Translations under genes and position numbers: made by a program
Assembly: GCF_900637195.1 (NCBI RefSeq)
Contig: NZ_LR134356.1
Coordinates: 124,001 to 188,000 of the forward strand
Direction of reading: 5' to 3'
From: Mycolicibacterium aurum
GTDB lineage: Bacteria > Actinomycetota > Actinomycetes > Mycobacteriales > Mycobacteriaceae
Length of the DNA: 64,000 nucleotides
Part shown: positions 30,587-38,727 of the stretch, in pieces
Position numbering within the stretch: the first letter of the stretch is position 1
Layout of the letters: every line of letters starts with the position of its first letter
The notes under the pieces: model-generated
Database searches by the model: none
What the model saw: the letters and a program-made list of their open reading frames with translations, nothing else
What the model was told of the DNA's origin: nothing

Positions 30587-32050
30587 ATGGGTAAGCCGCT
30601 CGACATCGCGATCATCGTCGTCTACCTCGCCGCCATGCTGGCCTTCGGGTTCTGGGGTAAGAGCAGGACCAAGGACTCCGCGGACTTCCTCGTGGCGGGA
30701 CGCAGGCTCGGCCCCACGCTCTACACCGGCACGATGGCCGCTGTGGTGCTCGGCGGGGCGTCCACCGTCGGCGGCGTCGGCCTCGGATACGAGTACGGCA
30801 TCTCCGGCATGTGGCTGGTGGTGGCGATCGCCGTCGGTCTGCTGTCACTGAGCCTGCTGTTCGCCGGGCGCATCCAGCGGTTGAAGGTCTACACCGTGGC
30901 CCAGATGCTGCGGCTGCGTTACGGAATCGACGCGACCGCAGCGTCCGGCATCGTGATGATGGCGTACACCCTGATGTTGTCGGTGACCTCGACGATCGCC
31001 TACGCGACCGTCTTCAACGTGCTGTTCGGCACGGATCGCACGGTGTCGGTGATCATCGGTGGCGCGATCGTGATGCTGTACTCGTCGATCGGCGGCATGT
31101 GGTCGATCACGCTGACCGACATGGTGCAGTTCATCCTCAAGACCGTCGGCATCTTCTTCCTGCTGCTGCCGTTCACGTGGAACCGGGCGGGCGGACTGGA
31201 CGGAATCCGAGAGCGGGCCGGGGACACGGTGTTCGACCTCGGCGCCATCGGACTGCCCACGATCATCACGTTTTTCGTCGTCTACAGCTTCGGCATGCTG
31301 ATCGGCCAGGACATCTGGCAGCGGGTGTTCACCGCCCGGTCACCCGGCGTCGCGAAGTGGGGCGGCACCACCGCCGCGCTGTACTGCGTGCTCTACGGTG
31401 TCGCCGGCGCGGCGATCGGCATGGCGGCGTCGACGTTCCTTCCCGACGTCGAGGTCAGCGACGACGTGTACGCCCAGATCGCCGAGTCGATCCTGCCGGT
31501 GGGCATCAGCGGCATCGTGCTCGCCGCTGCCGTGGCGGCCATGATGTCGACGGCCTCCGGGGCGCTGATCGCGACGGCGACGGTGGCCAAGACCGACGTG
31601 AAGCCGTTGCTGCTCAGGGTCTTCGGCCGATCTGCCGAACGGGACGACGCCGAGCGTGACCTGCATTCGGACCGGAGGTACGTGGTGGTGCTCGGCATCG
31701 CGGTGATCGTGATCGCCGCCCTGCTCAACGACGTCGTCGCCGCACTGACCATCGCCTACGACATCCTGGTCGGCGGGTTGCTGGTGGCGATCCTCGGGGG
31801 CTTCGTGTGGAAGCGCGCCACCGGCACCGGCGCGCTGTGGTCGATGGGCGTCGGTACCGTCGTCACCCTCGGCACCATGGCCATCGTCGGCGACGTACTG
31901 GCCAACGAACCGATCTACTACGGTCTGGGCGCGAGTCTGGTCGTGTACGTGATCGCCAGCCTGTTGACGCCACGGACCTCGCCCGAGGTGTTGCAGGTGT
32001 GGGACGACCGGTTGGCGGGCAAGGACGAGGACAAGGTGAGCTCGGCGTAA
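30587..32050 (+). CDS. sodium:solute symporter (SSS) family transporter
   Basis: 487 residues, about thirteen transmembrane segments. The start (IVVYLAAMLAFGFWGKSRTKDSADFLVAGRRLGP) and GGASTVGGVGLGYEYG are typical of the SSS family. AAGGAGA is 7 bp before the ATG and 15 bp separates it from the decarboxylase gene, so it is the last gene of the operon. It would be a second uptake route for the pathway, plausibly for an amino acid or guanidino acid. It ends in a charged cytoplasmic tail. Confidence 0.88.
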   Translation: MGKPLDIAIIVVYLAAMLAFGFWGKSRTKDSADFLVAGRRLGPTLYTGTMAAVVLGGASTVGGVGLGYEYGISGMWLVVAIAVGLLSLSLLFAGRIQRLKVYTVAQMLRLRYGIDATAASGIVMMAYTLMLSVTSTIAYATVFNVLFGTDRTVSVIIGGAIVMLYSSIGGMWSITLTDMVQFILKTVGIFFLLLPFTWNRAGGLDGIRERAGDTVFDLGAIGLPTIITFFVVYSFGMLIGQDIWQRVFTARSPGVAKWGGTTAALYCVLYGVAGAAIGMAASTFLPDVEVSDDVYAQIAESILPVGISGIVLAAAVAAMMSTASGALIATATVAKTDVKPLLLRVFGRSAERDDAERDLHSDRRYVVVLGIAVIVIAALLNDVVAALTIAYDILVGGLLVAILGGFVWKRATGTGALWSMGVGTVVTLGTMAIVGDVLANEPIYYGLGASLVVYVIASLLTPRTSPEVLQVWDDRLAGKDEDKVSSA

Positions 32051-32120
32051 ACGGCGAGTCCACACCCCAACTGGGCCGCCACGCTTCGTTTGCCTCCTCA
32101 CGCTCGTCAATCCGTCAGGC

Positions 32121-32141
32121 TCGCCCCGTGGGGTAGGGCGA
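32121..32141. terminator. candidate terminator hairpin after the symporter gene
   Basis: TCGCCC and GGGCGA arms enclose a 9-base loop that can itself pair (CCCC/GGGG). It lies 70 bp beyond the symporter stop. There is no T-run, as is common for mycobacterial terminators, so confidence is low. The rest of the 32051-32271 gap shows no other recognisable element. Confidence 0.3.
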
Positions 32142-32271
32142 CCCGGCTAGCCTTCCCGTATCAGGTTCTGCCCGGAGCCGATCCACGGATCTTCCTCCTC
32201 GCAGCCGTCGCCAATGGTGCTGATCGACGGCGACGCGGCGCATGGTGTGAGCAACCGAAGGGAGGCAGCGC

Positions 32272-33684
32272 ATGACGACACCGACACGACCACTGACGAC
32301 GGCCGCTGGTGGGCCGCTCATCCGTGATCTGCAGGCCGCGTTGCCCGAGGGCCGGGTGATCATCGACGCCGACGTGGCACACAGCCTCAGCCGGGACCAG
32401 GCGGCTGGTGCACCCGCCGGGGAACCGGCAGCCATCGTGCGTGCCCGCAGCACCGACGAGGTCCGCCGGGTGGTCGAGGTTTGTCTGCGACACCGCATCC
32501 CGGTTGTCCCGCGCGGAGCGGGCACCGGACTGTCAGGCGGCGCGAACGCCATCGACGGCTGCGTGGTGCTTTCTCTGGAGGCGATGTCGCAGATTCTTGA
32601 GATCAACCCGTTGGAACGCCTCGCCGTGGTCCAGCCGGGAGTGGTCAACGATGACCTCCGAGCGGCCGTCGCCGAACACGGACTGTGGTATCCACCTGAC
32701 CCCGCGAGCTCGCCCTGGTCCACCCTCGGCGGCAATGTAGCGACCAATGCCGGCGGCGTGTGCTGCGTAAAATACGGCGTCACGCGCGAATACGTGCTCG
32801 AGCTCGAGGTTGTCACCGGTTCGGCGGAAGTGGTGCGCATCGGGCACCGGACCGCGAAAGGCGTTGCCGGTTACGACCTCGTCAGCCTCCTCGTCGGATC
32901 CGAGGGGACGCTGGGCGTCGTCACCGAGATCACGGTACGGCTGCGCACCCTGCCCGGCGCGCCGATCACGGTGGCGGGCTTCTTCCCCTCACTGGTGGCT
33001 GCCGGTACCGCGGTGCGTGCGGTCGGTGCGGCGGGCATCACGCCATCGGCGCTCGAACTCATGGACCGGTTCTGTATGCGCGCCGTCGACGAGTGGAAGC
33101 AGATGGGGCTGACGGCTGCGGGAGAGATCCTGCTGCTCGCGCGGATCGATGATCCCGAGCCCACCGGCACTGCACTGGCCGAGGCCATCGTCGAGCACTT
33201 CCGCGCCAGCGGCGCGTCCTGGGCGGAACGGTCGACCGATCCGGACGAAGCCGAGGCCTTGTTCGCAGCCCGCCGATTGGCCTACCCGGCGCTCGAGCGA
33301 CTCGGACCGGTGATCACCGAGGACGTCTGCGTGCCCAAGGATCACGTCCCGGAGATGCTGGCCCGTATCGAGGCGCTGGCGGCGCAACACGGTGTGCAGA
33401 TCGCGAACATCGCGCACGCAGGTGACGGCAACCTGCATCCGTTGATCATCGGTCCGCCCGACGATGATGCGGTCCTATGGCGGCGGATCAACGCCGCTTT
33501 CGACGACATTCTCGATGCGGCGCTGTCTCTTGGTGGCACCATCACTGGCGAACACGGGGTCGGACTGCTCAAACGCGGCGGTTTGGTGCACGAATTGTCG
33601 CCAACCGTCATGGGACTTCACCGGGCGATCAAAGCTGCACTCGATCCAGCGGGCATTCTCAACCCCGGCAAGATCTTCGAGTAG
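32272..33684 (+). CDS. GlcD-type FAD-binding oxidoreductase (D-lactate/glycolate dehydrogenase family)
   Basis: 470 residues: FAD_binding_4 domain with PRGAGTGLSGGANAIDGCV (about 83-101) and GGNVATNAGG, then a C-terminal FAD-oxidase domain with HAGDGNLHPLIIG and GTITGEHGVGLLKRGGL. This equals GlcD and D-2-hydroxyacid dehydrogenases that oxidise glycolate, D-lactate or D-2-hydroxyglutarate. A GAAGGGAGG site precedes the ATG. It follows the symporter by 221 bp and may be separately transcribed. Confidence 0.88.
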   Translation: MTTPTRPLTTAAGGPLIRDLQAALPEGRVIIDADVAHSLSRDQAAGAPAGEPAAIVRARSTDEVRRVVEVCLRHRIPVVPRGAGTGLSGGANAIDGCVVLSLEAMSQILEINPLERLAVVQPGVVNDDLRAAVAEHGLWYPPDPASSPWSTLGGNVATNAGGVCCVKYGVTREYVLELEVVTGSAEVVRIGHRTAKGVAGYDLVSLLVGSEGTLGVVTEITVRLRTLPGAPITVAGFFPSLVAAGTAVRAVGAAGITPSALELMDRFCMRAVDEWKQMGLTAAGEILLLARIDDPEPTGTALAEAIVEHFRASGASWAERSTDPDEAEALFAARRLAYPALERLGPVITEDVCVPKDHVPEMLARIEALAAQHGVQIANIAHAGDGNLHPLIIGPPDDDAVLWRRINAAFDDILDAALSLGGTITGEHGVGLLKRGGLVHELSPTVMGLHRAIKAALDPAGILNPGKIFE

Positions 33685-33983
33685 TTCCCGTCCATCGCGG
33701 GCCACCCCGATACAAACATCCCATCGGGTCGACGCCGCGGTGGAGGCACGGGCCACAACCTGGACCACGATGTCAGAGTCCTGCATCAGCGCAGAACCCC
33801 GGCGTCGATGACCTGCCCTGCCCCCGGGTTCCAGGTGGCACGTGCCCCGCGAAGCGCGATGATCGCCGAAAGCCGCTGAGGGCGAACGGTTTTGTGATGA
33901 GTACGGCTCGGGGCGGCGGGCGAGTAAGGCCATCGGCGGATGCACGAAGAATTCGCGCCCTGCCCCTTTCACAGTATGGCGAG
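33685..33983. other. intergenic region upstream of arr, no supported gene
   Basis: No frame on either strand has a start, ribosome site and coding-like composition across this stretch. A short minus-strand frame ending at 33786 reads ATWNPGAGQVIDAGVLR before its stop, which could be the worn C-terminus of a lost gene, but it is too short to assign. The interval to 34072 holds the palindrome and repeats listed next. Confidence 0.5.
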
Positions 33984-34010
33984 GAGGGGGTCTTGCGGCA
34001 AGACCCCCTC
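33984..34010. promoter_or_regulatory. rifamycin-associated element (RAE)-like palindrome
   Basis: A perfect 13-bp inverted repeat around a single central base: GAGGGGGTCTTGC, G, GCAAGACCCCCTC. Its core CTTGCGGCAAG flanked by G- and C-runs is that of the RAE, a palindrome reported upstream of rifamycin-resistance genes in actinobacteria and linked to rifamycin-induced expression. It lies 62 bp before the arr start codon, as expected for a promoter element. The match is from memory of the published motif; flanking lengths should be checked. Confidence 0.8.
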
Positions 34011-34031
34011 GGCGGTGCACACTCGTCCGGC

Positions 34032-34058
34032 CACGTGATCGGACGTCACGTGATCGGA
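34032..34058 (+). repeat. tandem 12-bp repeat between RAE and arr
   Basis: CACGTGATCGGA occurs twice (34032-34043 and 34047-34058) with a 15-bp period. Each copy begins with the palindrome CACGTG. It lies between the RAE-like element and the ribosome site (AGGGGGAA) of arr, in the expected 5' leader or core promoter. Function unknown. Confidence 0.7.
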
Positions 34059-34072
34059 CAGGGGGAATCGTT

Positions 34073-34501
34073 GTGCCACAGCCACCGAAGCCATTCGAGG
34101 TGCACGAGTCAGGAGCGTTCCTGCACGGCACCAGAGCGGACCTCTCCGTCGGAGATCTGCTGATGCCCGGTCGCCCGTCGAACTACGAGGAGGGTCGCAT
34201 CATGAACCACGTCTACGTGACCCAGACCCTGGATGCCGCGGTGTGGGGCGCAGAGTTGGCCGCCGGCGACGGCCGCTGCCGCATCTTCATGGTGGAGCCG
34301 CAGGGTCCCGTCGAGGACGATCCGAATGTGACCGACAAGAAGTTGCCGGGAAATCCGACCCGCTCCTACCGCACCCGCGAACCCGTGCGGATCGTCGGCG
34401 AGATCACCGACTGGGTGGGACACACCGACGACCAGCTCGAGGCGATGCGGGCGGGCCTGGCCGACCTCAGACGTCGCGGCCGCGACGTCATCTACGACTG
34501 A
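34073..34501 (+). CDS. arr: NAD-dependent rifamycin ADP-ribosyltransferase Arr
   Basis: 142 residues, full length for Arr. It transfers ADP-ribose from NAD+ to the C23 hydroxyl of rifamycins, inactivating the drug. The sequence is almost that of M. smegmatis Arr as remembered: PPKPFEVHESGAFLHGT, GRIMNHVYVTQTLDAAVWGA, DDPNVTDKKLPGNPTRSYR. The His-Tyr-Asp set of the family falls at His18, Tyr48 and Asp83. GTG start with an AGGGGGAA ribosome site 5-6 bp upstream. The gene stands alone behind the RAE-like palindrome, implying drug-inducible expression. No mobile element is seen nearby, so it looks like a resident chromosomal gene. Confidence 0.95.
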   Translation: MPQPPKPFEVHESGAFLHGTRADLSVGDLLMPGRPSNYEEGRIMNHVYVTQTLDAAVWGAELAAGDGRCRIFMVEPQGPVEDDPNVTDKKLPGNPTRSYRTREPVRIVGEITDWVGHTDDQLEAMRAGLADLRRRGRDVIYD

Positions 34502-34618
34502 CCCGCGGCGCTCATCGTCGGCGGTCACCGCACGTCCGAGTAGACATCGTCGGTGTCACTTCGTAGCCTTGCCGGGACGTTGTCAGCCGGGCCAAAGTCG
34601 GTCCTCGACCGAAGGATC

Positions 34619-35731
34619 GTGACAATCCGCGTGACCCGGGTGCGCCACTCCCTTCGGCGGACAGCGTGCGGTGTGTCTGCCGCGGTCCTGGTGATGTGCA
34701 TGCCGACGGGGAATGTCACCGCGGACCCGGCGGCCGACGCGTTGTCCCGGCTCACCGAGTTGTCCCAGCAGGCGGTGCAGAGCCGCGAGGCCGTCACCGC
34801 TGCCCAGCGCGATGCCGACGCCAAACTGGCCGAGCAGGTGGCGGCCGCGGACCGTCACCGCGCCGACCTGGCAGCCCTGGACGCCGCGAACTCCCAGCTG
34901 AGGCCCTTTCAAGCTGCTGTCGACCGGATCGCGGCGATGACCTACATGAGCGGGAGCGACGGCCAGTTCGCGGCGGTGCTGACCGCTCCGTCTCCGCAAC
35001 AGCTGATCGATCAGCTGTCGCTGCACCGCACGGTGGGCGCCGGGATCGCCGATCAACTGGCGGCGTTCCATGCCGCACGGGAGCGCGCGGCCACCGCCGC
35101 CCAGGCGTCGGAGAGGTCGGCCGCCGACGCCGGCGCCGCGGTCGAGGCGGCCGCGGCGGTGCGCGCAGAACTGCAGGCCAAGCTGAGCGAACTGTTGCGT
35201 CAGATCGCGGCCGCGGAGGCGCAGTACGCGGCGCTGACACCGCAACAGCAGGCGATCGTCGATGCGGCGCCCCCGCCGGCTGCGCCCCCTCCGGCGGGCC
35301 CGGTGATCGCTGCACTGCCCGGCCTGCCGCCCGGCGACATGGCGCCGCCGCCGCCGGCAGCCGTCGCGGAAATCCCGGAGGCGCTGCCTGTCGGCGTCGC
35401 CTCAGAGGCCGGATTGCAGCCGAACGCCGTCGTGGCTGCCCGGGCCGTCAGCCGGCAGTTCCCGCAGATCGCCGACATCGACGGGGTGCGGCCGGACTCC
35501 AAGCCGTGGCATCCCAGCGGTCTGGCGATCGACATCATGATCCCGAACTCCGACAGCCCCGAGGGCATCGCGCTCGGTGACCAGATACTCGCGTACGCCA
35601 TGAGCAACGCGGGCCGATTCGGGCTGCAGGACGTGATCTGGCGTGGCACGTACTACACGCCGGCCGGTCCGCAGGCGTCGGGATATGGCCACTACGACCA
35701 CGTGCACATCACCGTGACGCCGCGGCGCTAG
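34619..35731 (+). CDS. secreted coiled-coil protein with ARB_07466-like C-terminal domain
   Basis: 370 residues from the GTG at 34619 (GAAGGA 4-5 bp upstream). Signal peptide to about residue 38 (PTGNVTADPA). Residues 40-210 are an Ala/Gln/Arg-rich coiled coil resembling the N-terminal region of mycobacterial Rip-type cell-wall proteins. A Pro/Ala linker follows, then a C-terminal domain with GVRPDSKPWHPSGLAIDIMIPN and GHYDHVHITV, as in ARB_07466-type domains found in mycobacterial secreted proteins. The His/Asp pattern (HPSGLAID, HVHI) resembles peptidase M15-like folds. A cell-wall role is plausible, activity unproven. Confidence 0.75.
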   Translation: MTIRVTRVRHSLRRTACGVSAAVLVMCMPTGNVTADPAADALSRLTELSQQAVQSREAVTAAQRDADAKLAEQVAAADRHRADLAALDAANSQLRPFQAAVDRIAAMTYMSGSDGQFAAVLTAPSPQQLIDQLSLHRTVGAGIADQLAAFHAARERAATAAQASERSAADAGAAVEAAAAVRAELQAKLSELLRQIAAAEAQYAALTPQQQAIVDAAPPPAAPPPAGPVIAALPGLPPGDMAPPPPAAVAEIPEALPVGVASEAGLQPNAVVAARAVSRQFPQIADIDGVRPDSKPWHPSGLAIDIMIPNSDSPEGIALGDQILAYAMSNAGRFGLQDVIWRGTYYTPAGPQASGYGHYDHVHITVTPRR

Positions 35732-35747
35732 TCGGCCCGGACCGTCT

Positions 35748-36515
35748 TCACGGATGGAAGTTCCACTGGCCGCAATCCTGCGCCAGCACGTCGTTGACAT
35801 CGACGCGGATGCCACCGACCACGGGTCCGGGATTCGACGCGGTGTCGATGATGCGCTGGTACAGAACGGCGGCGGGGTAGATCTGGCCGTTGGACCAGGA
35901 CCGGGTCTGCCAGGCCCAGACGTGGCCGGGGGAACGCGACCTACCGATCACACCGTCGGCCGCGGCCCACATGCATGCCTTGATGCCCCCGTAGATCCCG
36001 GTGCGCTGCGCACCGAGCACCGAGTTGATTCCGCGAAACCACGGCAGCACCACGGTGTTCCATGCCTCACGGTCGATGTCGTCGTCGACGCTGAAGAAGA
36101 TCGGCGCACTCTGGCCACCGCCGGCGGCGCTGTGCAGCTGCCAGGCGGTGCGCGCGTCGAGGACGCCGCCGGGATAGCCGCGGGTGAAGTCCGATGGCGC
36201 CGTCCCGCCCGGCTTGCCGTACTGGTAGTTGCTGACGATCACCAGGCCGGCGGCGGTCAGCGACTGCGCGTAGGGCAGGGTGATCGGTTTGGCGCCGAAG
36301 GACGAGCCGGGCCGGGACGTCGAGACGTAGTTGATCACCCCGGCGTGTCCCGCGGCCCGGATGTCCTGCGCCGGGATCTGGCGCATGGCGTAGTCGATCA
36401 GGGTGGGAGCGGCGGCGCTCGCCGTCGGCGTGCGGACACCCGCCGCTGCGCCGAGTCCGGCAAGTACCGACGCGACGCCGGCGCAGCGCAGTGCTTCACG
36501 CCGGGTTATGGGCAC
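35748..36515 (-). CDS. Tat-exported DUF1906 (Rv2525c-like) glycoside-hydrolase-like protein
   Basis: 255 residues. The N-terminus has a twin-arginine signal (ITRREALRCAGVASVLAGLG). The mature part has the DUF1906 TIM-barrel features: LIDYAMRQIPAQDIRAAGHAGVINYVS, FFSVDDDID, GIYGG and HVWAWQT. Rv2525c of M. tuberculosis is the known Tat substrate of this family and influences cell-wall properties. Converges on the coiled-coil protein gene with 16 bp between. Substrate unknown. Confidence 0.85.
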   Translation of the reverse strand: MPITRREALRCAGVASVLAGLGAAAGVRTPTASAAAPTLIDYAMRQIPAQDIRAAGHAGVINYVSTSRPGSSFGAKPITLPYAQSLTAAGLVIVSNYQYGKPGGTAPSDFTRGYPGGVLDARTAWQLHSAAGGGQSAPIFFSVDDDIDREAWNTVVLPWFRGINSVLGAQRTGIYGGIKACMWAAADGVIGRSRSPGHVWAWQTRSWSNGQIYPAAVLYQRIIDTASNPGPVVGGIRVDVNDVLAQDCGQWNFHP

Positions 36516-36607
36516 CGGGCGATGTTACCAATGTGACGACTGGGACTTATGTAACCGATCGGAGCCGATGTCGGTTCGATGCCGCACCGTGACCCAGCCG
36601 CACGCCG

Positions 36608-38053
36608 TCAGCCGATGGCCCACAACCCGAGGGCGAGCACGAAGGCGGTGAGCCCGAGCGTCGTCTCCATGACCGTCCAGGTCTTGAGGGTGGTCTTGAC
36701 GTCCATTCCGAAGAACCGGCTGACCAACCAGAAGCCGGAGTCGTTGACGTGGGACAGCACTGTTGCGCCTGCCGCGATCGCCATGACCAACGCGACGAGC
36801 TGGACATTGCCCAGTCCGGCGGCGCCGACGGCCGCGCTGAGCAGTCCCGCCGTCGTGGTCAATGCCACGGTGGCCGAGCCCTGTGCGACGCGAAGCAGCG
36901 TGGAGATGATGAACGCCTGCAGGATCAGTGAGATGCCGAGGTTCGACAGCGAGCCGCTGAGTGCGTCGCCGATGCCGCTCAGCCTCAGCACGCCACCGAA
37001 CATCCCGCCCGCGCCGGTGATGAGGATGATCGCGCAGATCGGGCCGAGCGCGTTGTCGAGAATATCGGTGACGTCGGCCATCGACCGGTTGCGCAGTCCG
37101 AGCACCAGGGTCGCCACGATGACGGTGATGAGCAGCGCAATCGAGGTGGTGCCGAGCAGCTTGAGGTACTCCGCCCAGGTGGCGCCATCCTCGATGACGC
37201 CGGCCGTCATCAACGTGTCCAGGACGGTGTTGAACGAGATCAGCACGAACGGCAGCAGCAGGACGCCGAGCACCGTGATGAAGGCGGGGGCAGTCCGGGT
37301 GGTGGTCGTCGCGGTACCTGTCGTCCCGGCGGTGGACGTACCGCCGTCTTCGACACCGCCGTCGGTGCCGCGGCCGCCGTTGATCTCACCGAACAGCGAG
37401 GTGGGAATGTCGACATGTACCCGCCTGCCGATGAACTGGGACACCAGGTAGGCGCCGACGTACCAGGACACGACGGCCACCGGTGCACCGATGATCAGGG
37501 TGAGCCCGATGTTGGCGCCGAGTAGTTCGGCGGCCGCGACAGGACCCGGATGGGGCGGAACCAAGGCGTGCATGGCGGCGAATGCACCGGCGGCGGGGAA
37601 CGCGTACAGCAGGATCGAGCCGCCGAAGCGCCGTGCCACCGTCATGATGATGGGGAGGAAGACGACCAGGCCGGCGTCGAAGAAGATGGGGAAGCCGAAC
37701 AGCAGCGCGGCCACGCCGAGCGCGAAGGGTGCCCGTTTCTCGCCGAAGCGCCCGATCAGGGTGTCGGCGAGAACTTGAGCGCCGCCGGTGATTTCGAGCA
37801 GCCGGCCGATCATCACGCCGAATCCGACGAGCAACGCGACCGAGCCGAGCGTGTTGGAGAATCCGTAGGACAGTGCGCTCGGAACATCGGCGACGGGGAT
37901 CCCGGCGGCCAGTGCCGTCAGTGCGCTCACCAGCACCAGCGCCAGGAAGGCGTGCAGCTTCACCTTGATGATCAAGAACAGCAGGAGGGCGACGGCGCCT
38001 GCGGCGATCAGCAGCAGCGTTGTCGTCCCGTATGCCGGATCAATGTTCTCCAC
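36608..38053 (-). CDS. gntP: GntP family gluconate:H+ symporter
   Basis: 481 residues, 12-14 hydrophobic segments. Family signatures include PIFFDAGLVVFLPIIMTVARRFG, HALVPPHPGPVAAAELLGANIG and HVNDSGFWLVSRFFGM. GntP proteins import gluconate or related sugar acids with protons. A cytoplasmic or loop insertion rich in Gly and Thr (about 212-242) is unusual. It lies 36 bp downstream of gluconokinase on the same strand and forms an operon with it. Confidence 0.92.
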   Translation of the reverse strand: MENIDPAYGTTTLLLIAAGAVALLLFLIIKVKLHAFLALVLVSALTALAAGIPVADVPSALSYGFSNTLGSVALLVGFGVMIGRLLEITGGAQVLADTLIGRFGEKRAPFALGVAALLFGFPIFFDAGLVVFLPIIMTVARRFGGSILLYAFPAAGAFAAMHALVPPHPGPVAAAELLGANIGLTLIIGAPVAVVSWYVGAYLVSQFIGRRVHVDIPTSLFGEINGGRGTDGGVEDGGTSTAGTTGTATTTTRTAPAFITVLGVLLLPFVLISFNTVLDTLMTAGVIEDGATWAEYLKLLGTTSIALLITVIVATLVLGLRNRSMADVTDILDNALGPICAIILITGAGGMFGGVLRLSGIGDALSGSLSNLGISLILQAFIISTLLRVAQGSATVALTTTAGLLSAAVGAAGLGNVQLVALVMAIAAGATVLSHVNDSGFWLVSRFFGMDVKTTLKTWTVMETTLGLTAFVLALGLWAIG

Positions 38054-38089
38054 AGCAACCCCCTACCACGGTGATGTCAGCGCCCCGAA

Positions 38090-38602
38090 TCATCGGTCGT
38101 CCTCTCCTTCGTCAGAAACTGTTGTGGCGATGTAACTTTCGATGATCGAATCGATGCTCTGGTCCACGTCGATAGCGACACCGCGCTCATCGGGCTCGAG
38201 TGGCTCGAGCGTCTCGAACTGCGAGGCCAGCAGTGCGGCCGGCATGAAATGTCCCGGCCGGCTGGCTTGTCGCCGGCCGATGGTCTCGAGCGTGCCTTCC
38301 AGGTGCAGGAATTCGATCTCTGCGCAGTGCCTGCGCAGCTGGTCGCGATACTTGCGTTTGAGCGCCGAGCAGCTCATCACTCCGCCGCCCTCGTGCGCAG
38401 CCAACCACTCGCCGATCGATTCCAGCCAGGGGAGCCGGTCGTCGTCGTTGAGCGCGTGGCCGGCGGTCATCTTCTCGATGTTCGCCGGCGGATGGAAGTC
38501 GTCGGCGTCGGCGAACGGCGCGCGGAGCCGCTGTGCCAGCGCGGCCCCGACGGTCGACTTTCCCGACCCCGAAACCCCCATGACGACGATTGGTGATGCC
38601 AT
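38090..38602 (-). CDS. gntK: gluconokinase
   Basis: 170 residues from the ATG at 38602; an upstream frame start at 38656 adds a non-conserved extension. P-loop GVSGSGKST (9-17), followed by FADADDFHPPANIEKMTAGHALNDDDRLPWL, the diagnostic gluconokinase stretch, and CSALKRKYRDQLR. It phosphorylates D-gluconate to 6-phosphogluconate for the pentose phosphate pathway. It precedes gntP in one operon and is divergent from a FadR/GntR-type regulator. Confidence 0.93.
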   Translation of the reverse strand: MASPIVVMGVSGSGKSTVGAALAQRLRAPFADADDFHPPANIEKMTAGHALNDDDRLPWLESIGEWLAAHEGGGVMSCSALKRKYRDQLRRHCAEIEFLHLEGTLETIGRRQASRPGHFMPAALLASQFETLEPLEPDERGVAIDVDQSIDSIIESYIATTVSDEGEDDR

Positions 38603-38727
38603 GTACTCCGCCTGTCCTGATGTGCTCGACGTCACACAGCATCCATCAATCGTCATACTAATGCAAGGGGCTGAGGCGAAAAATGAATCCTCTACCGCCT
38701 GAAGGGGGCGTCTGACATCATCTATCC

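Noticed and set aside
32140..32200. Possible TPP riboswitch on the minus strand (AACCTGATACGGG-type sequence)
   Set aside because: The CTGAGA half of the aptamer is missing, and no minus-strand gene starts downstream of it.
33477..34163. 228-codon plus-strand frame running from the GlcD-type gene into arr
   Set aside because: It is out of frame with both genes, Arg-rich, and crosses the RAE-like palindrome and the arr promoter.
34073..34501. Arr as a recently acquired, integron-type resistance gene
   Set aside because: Sequence resembles the chromosomal mycobacterial Arr, codon use looks like its surroundings, and no attC, integrase or IS is seen.
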